Below the pieces are notes generated by a model. That model searched no databases. It had not been told where the DNA came from and saw nothing but the letters and a program-made list of their open reading frames with translations. From Bacteroidales bacterium (GTDB taxonomy: Bacteria; Bacteroidota; Bacteroidia; Bacteroidales; Tenuifilaceae), in the NCBI GenBank assembly GCA_018056955.1, contig JAGPEQ010000012.1, forward strand, positions 1 to 51,173: a stretch of 51,173 bases of DNA, given 5' to 3'. Shown here piece after piece: positions 16,866 to 27,170 of this stretch (position 1 is its first letter; each line of letters begins with the position of its first letter). A program made the position numbers and the translations under genes.

Positions 16866-18644
16866 TTAACTCTTGGTAATAGCATCGAAACGGCAGCTGT
16901 TGTAGCAATCGCCGCATTTAATGCAAATATCCTGATTGATGTGGTGAACTTTTTTCCGTTCGCCATCAATGGCTTTAACCGGGCATTTTACGGCACAAAC
17001 GGTACATCCGGTACACTTGTTGGGGTCAATCTCATAGGTAAGTAGTTTCTTGCAGCTGTGGGCTGGGCATTTCTTGTCGCGGATGTGAGCCTCATACTCG
17101 TGCCGGAAATACTTGATTGTGGTAAGTACAGGGTTAGGTGCTGTTTGACCCAAGCCGCACAGAGAACTCTCCCTTACCTGCAGGGCTAATTCCTCAAGTT
17201 TTTCAATATCGCCTTCCTGTCCTTCGCCTTCGGTGATGCGGGTGAGAATCTCCAGCATTCGTTTGGTACCAATGCGGCAGAAGGTGCACTTGCCACACGA
17301 TTCCTTTTGGGTGAAATCAAGGAAGAACCTTGCCACATCAACCATGCAGGTGGTTTCGTCCATCACTACCATGCCCCCAGAACCCATGATGGCTCCGGTT
17401 GCGGTAACCTGTTCATAATCGACCTGAATGTCGATAAGATGTTCGGGAATACAACCGCCCGAAGGGCCTCCAAGCTGAACGGCCTTGAACTTTTTATCGT
17501 TTTGTATGCCACCGCCAAGCTTGTAGATAATATCGCGCAGCGGCGTTCCCATGGGTACTTCAACAAGTCCACCGTGTTTTATTTTGCCTGTTAGGGCAAA
17601 TACCTTAGTTCCCTTGCTCTTTTCGGTGCCATACTTGTTGTACGACTCGGCTCCGTTTGCAACAATGTAAGGTACATTGGCGTAGGTCTCCACGTTGTTG
17701 ATATTCGATGGTTTTTGCCAAAGACCTTTCTCAGCAGGGAAAGGAGGACGTTTTGATGGCATACCCCTTTTCCCTTCAATGGAAGCCATAAGGGCTGTTT
17801 CCTCGCCGCAAACAAAAGCTCCGGCACCCTCCTTAATGAAGATATCGAAATTGAAACCTTGGATTCCCATGATGTTTTTGCCCAGGTAGCCATGCTCACG
17901 AGCCTGAGCCAAAGCAATATTTAGCCTTTTAATGGCCAATGGATACTCTGCTCGGCAGTATATTACCCCCTCGGTGGCGCCTATAGCGTATGCGCCGATT
18001 ATCATCCCTTCAAGCACAGCATGGGGGTCGCCTTCGAGCAGTGAACGATCCATGAATGCGCCTGGGTCGCCCTCATCGGCGTTGCAAATGATGTACTTCT
18101 CTTCCGACTGATTGGCGCGGGCAAAGCGCCATTTCATGCCGGTTGGAAAACCTCCACCACCACGGCCACGTAGGCCTGAGTCAATAATGGTTTGAATGAT
18201 TTGCTCAGGCAAAAGGGCTTCGTTAGCAATCTTTCTTAAAGCCTGATAACCACCTCGTGCCTCGTATTCGTGGATATTCTCGGGGTCAATATAGCCACAA
18301 TTCCTCAGCGCAATCTTGACCTGGCCGTCAAAATACGATTGATCAGGGGTGGGGAATAAATCGGTTTTTACCACATACTCCTTAATGGGATTGTGTCCCA
18401 AAACGTGTTGCTGTATAATTTCAATGGCCTTGTCCTCATCAACATCGCCATAAATCATTGATCCATTCTCATCTACCACCTCAACAAGTGGTTCGCGAAA
18501 ACACATGCCAATACAGCTGGTTTTTGCCAGCTCAAAGTCCAAATTATCGGCTTCCTTTAGAGCTTTTAACCTATTGTATACCTTGTTGGCTCCGGCTGCA
18601 ATTCCGCAACTACCTAAGCCAACAATAACTTTTGTTTCAGCCAT
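16866..18644 (-). CDS. NuoF-like NADH-binding flavoprotein with ferredoxin domains (HydB/HndC type)
   Basis: A 592-residue protein. The N-terminal thioredoxin-like [2Fe-2S] region has cysteines in 'GSCGIAAG' and 'TSCIGMCF'. The NuoF core with FMN and NADH sites follows ('SGLRGRGGGGFPTGMKW', 'EGDPGAFMDRSLLEG'), then an SLBB domain and the NADH_4Fe-4S domain ('ESCGKCTFCRIGTKRM'). Two C-terminal ferredoxin clusters are 'CTGCTVCAVKCP' and 'CIKCGDCYNSCR'. This layout is that of HydB, HndC and StnB proteins of soluble bifurcating enzymes, not of respiratory complex I, whose NuoF lacks the first and last parts. It is 38 bases upstream of the large fusion and 47 downstream of the NuoE-like gene. Confidence 0.93.
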   Translation of the reverse strand: MAETKVIVGLGSCGIAAGANKVYNRLKALKEADNLDFELAKTSCIGMCFREPLVEVVDENGSMIYGDVDEDKAIEIIQQHVLGHNPIKEYVVKTDLFPTPDQSYFDGQVKIALRNCGYIDPENIHEYEARGGYQALRKIANEALLPEQIIQTIIDSGLRGRGGGGFPTGMKWRFARANQSEEKYIICNADEGDPGAFMDRSLLEGDPHAVLEGMIIGAYAIGATEGVIYCRAEYPLAIKRLNIALAQAREHGYLGKNIMGIQGFNFDIFIKEGAGAFVCGEETALMASIEGKRGMPSKRPPFPAEKGLWQKPSNINNVETYANVPYIVANGAESYNKYGTEKSKGTKVFALTGKIKHGGLVEVPMGTPLRDIIYKLGGGIQNDKKFKAVQLGGPSGGCIPEHLIDIQVDYEQVTATGAIMGSGGMVVMDETTCMVDVARFFLDFTQKESCGKCTFCRIGTKRMLEILTRITEGEGQEGDIEKLEELALQVRESSLCGLGQTAPNPVLTTIKYFRHEYEAHIRDKKCPAHSCKKLLTYEIDPNKCTGCTVCAVKCPVKAIDGERKKVHHINQDICIKCGDCYNSCRFDAITKS

Positions 18645-18691
18645 TTTTATTACGCGTTATATTGTTTTTAAAGGTTGATGTAACTTGTGGG

Positions 18692-19225
18692 TTACTCACC
18701 TTTAGCTTGAGTTTCCTTTATCTTAATGTCCTTAACTATTTTCACAGCTGAGCTACCGGTAAGCTTTCCGTAGGTTTCTTCATCAATCATCATTACCGGT
18801 GCAAGCGAACAGCATCCTAAGCAGGCTACTGTTTCGAGCGTAAATAGCTTATCGGGCGTGGTTTCACCGTCGTTTACCTTAAGGGCCTCTTTCAGGGCTG
18901 TTGAAATGGCATTGGCGCCCTGAACGTGGCATGCAGTGCCATGACAAACCTTAATGATATGCTTACCAACCGGCGATAGGCGAAATTGTGCGTAGAATGT
19001 AGCCACTCCATACATATCGCTCAGGGTTAAGCCGGTTTCATGGGCAATTAGCTCAAAGGCAGAGCGGGGAATATAGCCGTAAATGGACTGTACCCCTTGT
19101 AGCAATGGGATTAAATTTCCTTTTTTCCCCTTATACTTTTTGATAAGTGGCTCAATCAGCGCTAAATCGACTTCATCGGCAGGAATGCTACTTGCTGGTT
19201 TTGTGAGTATACGTTGAACTCGCAT
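18692..19225 (-). CDS. NuoE-like [2Fe-2S] thioredoxin-fold subunit (HydC/HndA type)
   Basis: A 177-residue protein with an N-terminal helical part and a C-terminal thioredoxin-like [2Fe-2S] domain. Ligands are visible in 'VCHGTACHVQGA' and 'VACLGCCSLAPVMMID', the standard CX4C...CX3C pattern. Length fits NuoE/HydC. It is the first gene of the four-gene operon running to 12681 and should pair with the NuoF-like protein next to it to make an NADH module. An inverted repeat at 19273-19288 upstream could be an operator. No complex I membrane subunits are present in the window. Confidence 0.93.
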   Translation of the reverse strand: MRVQRILTKPASSIPADEVDLALIEPLIKKYKGKKGNLIPLLQGVQSIYGYIPRSAFELIAHETGLTLSDMYGVATFYAQFRLSPVGKHIIKVCHGTACHVQGANAISTALKEALKVNDGETTPDKLFTLETVACLGCCSLAPVMMIDEETYGKLTGSSAVKIVKDIKIKETQAKGE

Positions 19226-19272
19226 GGTTAAGAATGATTAGATATTCAATGTTTTAGGTTGATATGAAAACA

Positions 19273-19288
19273 TATTGATTACTCAATA
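19273..19288. promoter_or_regulatory. Inverted repeat upstream of the NuoE-like operon
   Basis: TATTGATTACTCAATA is a perfect 6-4-6 inverted repeat 47 bases before the start codon. It resembles neither a Rex box nor a standard FNR box (which has six bases between TTGA and TCAA), so the cognate regulator is unknown. Confidence 0.4.
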
Positions 19289-19351
19289 CAAAAAAAAGAC
19301 TTTTTTGGTTTGATTGTTCTATTCATGGGCAATAAAAGGGGATGTTTTTCA

Positions 19352-19395
19352 AAGCGAAAAACGGAGCACAAGGCAATGGGCCTCATGCTCCGTTT
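19352..19395 (-). terminator. Terminator of glutamate dehydrogenase gene
   Basis: On the minus strand AAACGGAGCA (19395-19386) pairs with TGCTCCGTTT (19368-19359). The stem extends through GAGGC/GCCTT with a small mismatch and is followed by TTTTT. It lies about 46 bases beyond the gdhA stop. Confidence 0.9.
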
Positions 19396-19441
19396 GTTAC
19401 AAAACTATAAGTTAGCGCAAATAGTTTTCATCTCAAATCAT

Positions 19442-20803
<1,362 letters not shown>

Positions 20804-20907
20804 TTAGTTTGGTTGGTTAAACATGAAAATCTGAATGGAAAATTAAGACCTTTTTTAAGCGATGTAAATAGATGTGATTTAAAAACAGCGAATTACGGAA
20901 GTGTCTT

Positions 20908-20924
20908 CTACGTGAAACACGTAG
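20908..20924. promoter_or_regulatory. Palindrome upstream of gdhA
   Basis: CTACGTGAAACACGTAG is a perfect 7-3-7 inverted repeat about 110 bases upstream of the gdhA start codon. It may be an operator or part of a dispersed element; there is no T run to make it a terminator. Confidence 0.4.
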
Positions 20925-21018
20925 GCCGATTACGAGTATTTCTTATTTTGCCTAAATAATTTGACTTTATTGCGTGGTATACCTAAATTACAGGTTGAAT
21001 TTGAAGGATAAAGGCTAA

Positions 21019-21051
21019 AACGTGAATCGTGAACCGTGAACCGTTAAACGG
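21019..21051 (-). repeat. Reverse-oriented copy of the TTTCACG/GGCTCACG word cluster
   Basis: ACGTGAATCGTGAACCGTGAACC followed by GTTAAACG is the reverse complement of the same type of words seen at 1547-1585. It lies in the spacer between gdhA and the PPDK-like gene. Confidence 0.5.
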
Positions 21052-21136
21052 GATAGAACGATATGCAATACCACCTGTATTTACGAAGGATAAAGGTTCG
21101 AGGTTAATAGTTCAAGGTTAAAGGATAAAGGGCAAA

Positions 21137-21200
21137 GGATAAAGGTTAAAGGATAAAGGTTAAAGGATAAAGGTTAAAGGATAAAGGTTAAAGGATAAAG
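21137..21200 (+). repeat. 14-bp tandem repeat (4.6 copies) just before the PPDK-like gene
   Basis: The unit GGATAAAGGTTAAA is repeated four times without change at 21137, 21151, 21165 and 21179, and then starts a fifth time. Degenerate copies extend back to about 21088. The array ends 16 bases before the start codon at 21217, so it must lie in the 5' leader or the promoter. Confidence 0.95.
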
Positions 21201-21216
21201 ATAAAAGTTGGATACG

Positions 21217-24200
21217 ATGAATAACAGCAAGCCAAATCCCGAGGAGTTTTACCGCCTACTTGCTCAAAGCAAGGAACGGTTAAAGGAGTTGAATGCCATT
21301 AATAGCGTTATCAATATTACCAAGGAAAACAGACCAATTCCTGAGACCCTCCACAGGGTTTGCTTTGTTTTACCCGATGCCTGGCAGTATCCGGAACACA
21401 CTGTTGCCCGAATAAAATACGGGCAGTATGAGTTCCAAACCTTTGGATTTAAGGAAACCCCATGGTGTCAACGTCAGGGTTTTGAAAGCATCGACGGTGT
21501 CTTTGGGGCAATTGAGATTTTTTATACTAAACAGTTCCCCGATGAGTTTGAAGGGCCTTTCCTGAAGGAAGAGCGCGACCTGCTTAATAATATTGCCAAC
21601 ATTATTGAAGGCTACATCAACAGTATAAAGGGGCGCGATGTTTTAAAGGAAAAAACACAGGCTAAACGCAAGCCCGATCTCGCTGAACCCCAAAGCAAAA
21701 GACTACTGCAACGGTTTATAAACCAGCATAATGCCGATAGGGATATTTACCACGACCTGATGCCCTTTAAGGTTCATGAGATATTGCTTATCTCCACCCT
21801 TTACGATGCATACAGCATTGAGCGCGAGGATAGGCTAACCGATAACATACTTGGCGAATATTCCAAGTTGAGCCTCTCAAGCGTGCCCCGTATTACAGGG
21901 GTATCAACACTCGACGAAGCCCTGGAGAAGCTCGAGGAGCGATACTTTAACCTTATCATTATCATGATGGGGGCCGATACGGTTACCCCCTTACGCATGG
22001 CTTCACGTATTAAGGGCGAGTACAAGCACATTCCCCTTTACCTGCTTGTTAACAACAGCATTATTGTTAATGAGATTGAGAAAAACCCCAACACCATTGA
22101 GGGGGTCGATAGGATTTTTGTATGGAATGGCGAGCCCAAGATATTCTTCTCAATGATAAAGCTGCTTGAGGATCGCGCCAATATTGAAAACGATACCCGA
22201 ATAGCCTTAACGCGCGTTATTTTGCTGGTTGAGGATTCCCCAAAATACTACTCGCGATACTTACCACTACTGTATGGCTCGGTGTTAGACCAAACCAAGC
22301 GGGTTATTGAGGACGTAAGCACCGATGACCTTTACAAGGTGCTGCGTATCCGAATTCGTCCAAAAATTCTTTTGGCTGGCACATACGAGGAGGCCATTGA
22401 CCTTTTCACCCGTTACAAGGATTACATGCTTTGCATGATTTCCGATGTAAAGTTTTTCCGCGATGGAAGACTCGACGAAAATGCTGGTGTCCGGTTGGTT
22501 GAGCATGCCCGTAAGATGCTCCCCGACTTACCAATAATCCTTCAATCGTTCGAAAAATCGAACGAAGCCATTGCCCATAAGCTAAAGGTTGCTTTTTTGG
22601 ACAAAAACTCGGAGAGTTTGCTCAACGATATTAAAAGTTTTTTGAGCAACTATCTTGGTTTTGGCGATTTTGTTTTTAAGGACGAGGCTGGGAATCCCAT
22701 TGCCATTGCAACAACCATGGAGGAGTTTGAGCGCGCGCTGCGTATCATACCCGATGAGAGCTTACTTTACCATGCCCAAAAAAACCACTTTTCCATGTGG
22801 CTCTCGGCACGAGGTGAGATACAGGTGGCCCGTATCATTCACCCGTCAAAGATTGACGATTTTTCCGGCCCGGCCGAGATCCGGGAGTACCTGCTTAGCA
22901 CCCTGAAAAAATACCGCCAGGAGAAGCGAAGGGGCAAGATTGTAGGTTTTGATACCAACTGGGAGGTTGATTCCAGCAATATTGTTAGCCTTGCCGATGG
23001 TTCGGTTGGGGGCAAGGGTCGAGGGCTTGCTTTTATCAATACCCTGCTCTACACCTTCGATATTTCGCAGTATACGCCCAATATCAACCTGCTTACACCC
23101 CGAACTTCAATAATTGGCACCAACGAGTTTGAGTGCTTCATGGCACGCAATGGGCTATACGATAAGGTGTTTGCTTGCAAAAGCTTTGAGGAGCTGCAAA
23201 GGCATTTTATAAAGGCCGAGCTTTCGGATCAGCTAAAGCTTAGGCTCGACAGGCTCTTGCAGATTTACTACAGGCCGCTGGCTGTGCGTTCATCGGGTAT
23301 GCTTGAGGATTCAATCATGCAGCCCTTTGCCGGGGTATTTGAAACCTACCTTATCCCAAATGCTCATCCCGACAGGAGCGTCAGGCTACAACGCCTGATG
23401 AACGCCATTAAGCTGGTTTACGCATCGGTATTTTCACCAACGGCAAGGGCTTACATTAAAGCCATGAACCTTAGGGTTGAGGATGAAAAAATGGCCGTTA
23501 TCATTCAGGAGGTTGTGGGCAATAAGTTTGAGAACTACTACTATCCACACATCAGTGGGGTAGCCCAATCGCATAACTACTACCCGTTTGGGCATATCAA
23601 CCCCGACGATGGATTTGCCAACATTGCCATAGGTTTGGGAAAACACGTGGTGGAGGGAGGTCGCTCATACCGGTTTTGCCCAAAATACCCAACGTTGGTC
23701 AACTATACCATGGAGGACCTTATTAAAAATTCACAGGTCGATTTTCTGGCAGTTGACCTCAGCAAGTGCGATTACGACTTGCTAACCGGCGATGAAGCAG
23801 GACTTGCCCGCCTCGACCTCTACGAGGCCGAAAGGCATGGAACCCTCAAGCATTGTGCATCGGTTTACAGCTCCGAGAACTCCTCGCTCATTCCGGGTAT
23901 AGGGCAATCGGGGCCAAGAGTGGTAAACTTTGCCAATATCCTAAAGTATAACTACGTACCCCTTGCCCAAACCATCGATGTGATTCTCGATATTGTTGAG
24001 GAGGCTCTCGGCGCTCCTTGCGAAATTGAGTTTGCTGTTGACCTTAACCGCGACGCTAACTTTAGGTCATCGTTCTTCCTGCTTCAGATTAAGCCGCTAA
24101 TGGCAAGCGCTCAGGAATATAGGCTCGATATTAACACTATTGATCGGGCTGAAGCCATTTTGCTCTCCAATAATGCAATGGGGAATGGACACCTAACCAA

Positions 24201-24657
24201 CATTGAGGATGTAGTATATATTCGCCGCGAGGCATTCAATAAGGCAATGACTTTGGAAATGGCTAACGAGGTGGAATGGCTCAACAATACACTTGAGGAC
24301 GAAGGGCGAAAGTATATCCTTATAGGGCCAGGTCGATGGGGAACTCGCGACAGGTGGATAGGTATTCCGGTTGCCTGGTCTCAAATTTGCAATGCCAAGG
24401 TTATTGTGGAGACCAGCTTTGAGGATTTCCCTCTCGATGCCTCTTACGGCTCACACTTCTTTCACAACGTTATCTCAATGAATGTGGGTTACTGCTCTGT
24501 TCCCAATGGCGACTCATTCTCACGAATCGATTGGGAACTGCTCGATAGCCTACCTGCAGTTAATGAAACAACATTTTTCCGGCATGTACGCTTCCCAAAA
24601 CCTTTGGGTGTTAAAATGGATGGCACACAACGGTTGATTGTGGTGACTAAAGGATAG
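21217..24657 (+). CDS. GAF/receiver-like protein with PPDK-type ATP-grasp domain, 1146 aa
   Basis: Region about 40-150 looks like a GAF domain. About 185-305 and 330-480 look like receiver-type alpha/beta folds; the second has 'ILLVEDSPKYY' and 'MLCMISDVKFF', with Asp in the acceptor strand. From about 585 the N-terminal ATP-binding domain of pyruvate phosphate dikinase/PEP synthase begins: 'GGKGRGLAFINTLL' with K600, 'VRSSGMLEDS' with R691, and a C-terminal 'GPGRWGTRDRW'. I see no phosphohistidine swivel motif and no PEP barrel, so it cannot be a complete dikinase. It may phosphorylate another protein or molecule in response to a signal. The ATG at 21217 is preferred over a TTG nine bases upstream. 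It is a single gene between a tandem repeat and a terminator. Confidence 0.85.
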   Translation: MNNSKPNPEEFYRLLAQSKERLKELNAINSVINITKENRPIPETLHRVCFVLPDAWQYPEHTVARIKYGQYEFQTFGFKETPWCQRQGFESIDGVFGAIEIFYTKQFPDEFEGPFLKEERDLLNNIANIIEGYINSIKGRDVLKEKTQAKRKPDLAEPQSKRLLQRFINQHNADRDIYHDLMPFKVHEILLISTLYDAYSIEREDRLTDNILGEYSKLSLSSVPRITGVSTLDEALEKLEERYFNLIIIMMGADTVTPLRMASRIKGEYKHIPLYLLVNNSIIVNEIEKNPNTIEGVDRIFVWNGEPKIFFSMIKLLEDRANIENDTRIALTRVILLVEDSPKYYSRYLPLLYGSVLDQTKRVIEDVSTDDLYKVLRIRIRPKILLAGTYEEAIDLFTRYKDYMLCMISDVKFFRDGRLDENAGVRLVEHARKMLPDLPIILQSFEKSNEAIAHKLKVAFLDKNSESLLNDIKSFLSNYLGFGDFVFKDEAGNPIAIATTMEEFERALRIIPDESLLYHAQKNHFSMWLSARGEIQVARIIHPSKIDDFSGPAEIREYLLSTLKKYRQEKRRGKIVGFDTNWEVDSSNIVSLADGSVGGKGRGLAFINTLLYTFDISQYTPNINLLTPRTSIIGTNEFECFMARNGLYDKVFACKSFEELQRHFIKAELSDQLKLRLDRLLQIYYRPLAVRSSGMLEDSIMQPFAGVFETYLIPNAHPDRSVRLQRLMNAIKLVYASVFSPTARAYIKAMNLRVEDEKMAVIIQEVVGNKFENYYYPHISGVAQSHNYYPFGHINPDDGFANIAIGLGKHVVEGGRSYRFCPKYPTLVNYTMEDLIKNSQVDFLAVDLSKCDYDLLTGDEAGLARLDLYEAERHGTLKHCASVYSSENSSLIPGIGQSGPRVVNFANILKYNYVPLAQTIDVILDIVEEALGAPCEIEFAVDLNRDANFRSSFFLLQIKPLMASAQEYRLDINTIDRAEAILLSNNAMGNGHLTNIEDVVYIRREAFNKAMTLEMANEVEWLNNTLEDEGRKYILIGPGRWGTRDRWIGIPVAWSQICNAKVIVETSFEDFPLDASYGSHFFHNVISMNVGYCSVPNGDSFSRIDWELLDSLPAVNETTFFRHVRFPKPLGVKMDGTQRLIVVTKG

Positions 24658-24696
24658 TAATAGCCGTTTTGCTCGGTGAAGCAGTTTGGCAAAAAA

Positions 24697-24723
24697 CAAA
24701 ATCCCCCTCTGAGGGGGATTTTG
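24697..24723. terminator. Bidirectional terminator
   Basis: CAAAATCCCCCTC and GAGGGGGATTTTG form a long stem between two convergent genes (stop codons at 24657 and 24731). A-rich and T-rich flanks allow it to work in both directions. Confidence 0.92.
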
Positions 24724-24730
24724 TTTGTGT

Positions 24731-27127
24731 TTACTTCAGTACATTTCCAAACTTTATTCCAAAGTAAACTGTTCGTGGCGATGTGGGGCCGTAAATGTAC
24801 GATGGATCCCTATCAATACCCACATCAAAATCCTTTTGGTAGGAGTTGAAAATATTCTTTACCCCACCGAATAGCTGAAGCGTTTTACCCTCAAGCTTGA
24901 AGTTATAGGTTAGCTTAACCCCTACATCATAAAAGTCAGGAGTTGAGCGGAGTTCCCCTACATCGGGATTAGTGTTTGGCCCAAAGTAGGGGGCAAGCAT
25001 TGGGCTTGTATATGTGCCCGAAACCGATAGACATAAATCCTTTACAAAGTCCCAGTCGAGCATTAGGTAGCCATATTGCTTGGGAGTACGAAAGAACTCA
25101 CGCGTGCTAAACTCCTGGGGGGTATCGTAAAGCGATTCCTGTAGGGTAAAACCCGCGGTAAGTGAAAAGTCCTTAAACGACTTGATTTTGGTTTCAAGGT
25201 TTATCCCCTTAACCGCTGCACCATCGGTGGCATTGCGACGGGTGTAAATTACCGTTCCGTTTTCGTCGGGTGCGCCTATCTCGTTATAGAATGGATTTTG
25301 TAGGCGTGTATAAAAGATCTCAGCCAAAAAGCCGATAAAAAAGTTCCCCATTTCCCGGTTTGCGTCAGCTGAGAGCATAAAGCTGTGGCTGGTTTCCTGC
25401 TTTAGGTTAGGATCGTTCCTGTTGATTACCTGACGGGCACCGGAGGTTTCCACATGCAAGTCCTCATCAAATATCTGTGGAGCACGGTAGCCCTGTGAGT
25501 ACGATACTCTGGTCTGTACCCACGGAAGCGCATTGTACATAATGCTCAGCCGTGGCACAAGCACCAATCCTTTTTTTATTCCATTTTCCGGATGGGCAAA
25601 ATCTTCAATACGGTACTGTTCAGCCCTCAAGCCAACCGAAGTTTTCCATTTCCCAATACCCATGTCGTGCTGGGCAAAAACACCAGTTGTTAATAGCGAT
25701 TGGTCCGAAACGGTTGTGTTTTTAACCTGTGGGAAACTTACTCCTAACGTATCGCCCGTTATTGGATCAATATCAAAAATGGGACTGTTTAAATCGCGGT
25801 AAGCCAGCTTGGTGTCGTTAAGGTTGCTGCCGGTAAGTTCAACTCCAGCGGTCAGGGTCGATAGCCCAATAATTGCTTTGTACTGTGCCCCGGTGTTATA
25901 GGTAAAATCGAATGAGTTGCCGTAACTGCTCAGCGACTGGTTTGCCCCATAGTATGAGTCGCGGTTCAGGTACTGTGCCGAGGCAAAGATCGAGAGTAAG
26001 TCGAATTGCCTGAAGTAACGCTCAAAGATTAGCGAACCTGCACGCATGTCGTGTTTAACAGCTTCGGCTACATCGCGTTCGTGCAACGGGTAATCCTGTT
26101 TGTTTCCACCATCGCGTTTCTCCCGAATAGTGAAAATGTCGGCGCTAATTTTACCTCTCTCACCAATGCGTTGCCAGAATCGGGTTCCAAGGCTTACGTT
26201 GCTCATGGGTGCAAGTTCCGAGTAACCATCGCCATTGGCATCGAACATGTTCCTGTCGCGAGTAAACCCGTAAATGGTTATGCCTGTACGGTTGTTTGTA
26301 GCAACAAATGTGTTGTTAAAGTTAACGGTATAGTCGCTGATAGGCCCATTTGAACGTGCCATCCCAGTTCCAATCAGCGAACCCGATGCCCCAACCTCAT
26401 AGGAGTTTATGCTGGCATCTTTTAAAATGATGTTTATTGTTCCGGCTATAGCATTGCTACCGTAAAGCACCGATCCACCACCACGCACAACCTCAACACG
26501 GTCAATCATGTTTGCAGGGAGCAGTTCCAGACCGTAAACGCCTGCCAGCCCGCTAAAAATTGGCCGACTATTGATGAGTATTTGGCTGTAGTGGCCCTCC
26601 ATGCCATTCATGCGCACCTGGTTGAACCCGCAGTTCTGGCAATCGTTCTCAAGCCTTAGGCCTGGCATAAAGTTTAGCGCTTCACCTACCACAACCGATT
26701 GTGTTGAAGCGAAAAGTGCAGGTGCAATGGTGTTTACCATTACTGGGGCTTGGGTACGCTTAAGCATACCCCTGTCGGCCGTAACCACAACCTCATCAAG
26801 GTGTAAGAGGTCCTCCTGCAATTCAATTTCCACGGTTTTCCTGTCGGTTTCATCTATATCAACCTTGATTTCGGTGGTTTTAAATCCCACTGCGCTAACC
26901 GTAATGGTATAAGTTCCCTTTTTCAGGTCGCAAAGTGCAAAGCTGCCCGCTTCGTCGGTTACAGTCCCTATTGTAGTGCCTTTAACAATGACATTTGCAA
27001 AGGGTAGGGCTTTACCATTGCTTATAACTGTTCCGTTTAACTTGCAAACTTCCGATAGTTCATTTGCCCTTAGTGCGATATGATTGATGTATATGAATAC
27101 CAATAGTATTGGTAAATACTTTTTCAT
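24731..27127 (-). CDS. TonB-dependent outer-membrane receptor, probably for a metal complex
   Basis: A 798-residue receptor. Signal peptide about 1-20; CarboxypepD_reg-like domain about 28-110 ('NGTVISNGKALPFANVIVKG'); TonB-box/plug region about 115-230 with 'LDEVVVTADRG' and 'IDRVEVVRGGGSVLYGSNAIAG'; then a beta-barrel to the C-terminal aromatic residues. A marked 'NDCQNCGFNQVRMNGMEG' segment with two cysteines lies in the plug. No SusD-like gene is adjacent, so it is not a SusCD glycan importer. It follows a small His-rich exported protein whose promoter carries a Fur-family-type box, which suggests a metal substrate (Fe, Zn, Cu or a chelate). The substrate is not decided by the sequence. 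Confidence 0.92.
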   Translation of the reverse strand: MKKYLPILLVFIYINHIALRANELSEVCKLNGTVISNGKALPFANVIVKGTTIGTVTDEAGSFALCDLKKGTYTITVSAVGFKTTEIKVDIDETDRKTVEIELQEDLLHLDEVVVTADRGMLKRTQAPVMVNTIAPALFASTQSVVVGEALNFMPGLRLENDCQNCGFNQVRMNGMEGHYSQILINSRPIFSGLAGVYGLELLPANMIDRVEVVRGGGSVLYGSNAIAGTINIILKDASINSYEVGASGSLIGTGMARSNGPISDYTVNFNNTFVATNNRTGITIYGFTRDRNMFDANGDGYSELAPMSNVSLGTRFWQRIGERGKISADIFTIREKRDGGNKQDYPLHERDVAEAVKHDMRAGSLIFERYFRQFDLLSIFASAQYLNRDSYYGANQSLSSYGNSFDFTYNTGAQYKAIIGLSTLTAGVELTGSNLNDTKLAYRDLNSPIFDIDPITGDTLGVSFPQVKNTTVSDQSLLTTGVFAQHDMGIGKWKTSVGLRAEQYRIEDFAHPENGIKKGLVLVPRLSIMYNALPWVQTRVSYSQGYRAPQIFDEDLHVETSGARQVINRNDPNLKQETSHSFMLSADANREMGNFFIGFLAEIFYTRLQNPFYNEIGAPDENGTVIYTRRNATDGAAVKGINLETKIKSFKDFSLTAGFTLQESLYDTPQEFSTREFFRTPKQYGYLMLDWDFVKDLCLSVSGTYTSPMLAPYFGPNTNPDVGELRSTPDFYDVGVKLTYNFKLEGKTLQLFGGVKNIFNSYQKDFDVGIDRDPSYIYGPTSPRTVYFGIKFGNVLK

Positions 27128-27170
27128 GCTGAAAAAAAATTAACGAAGTTAATGCTGATTTGATTTCTAT

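Noticed and set aside
16866-19225. Part of respiratory complex I (nuoE, nuoF).
   Set aside because: The NuoF-like protein has the extra N-terminal [2Fe-2S] and C-terminal ferredoxin domains of soluble HydB/HndC proteins, and no membrane subunit genes are present.
21137-21200. A CRISPR array.
   Set aside because: The 14-bp units follow each other directly with no spacers and there are no cas genes.
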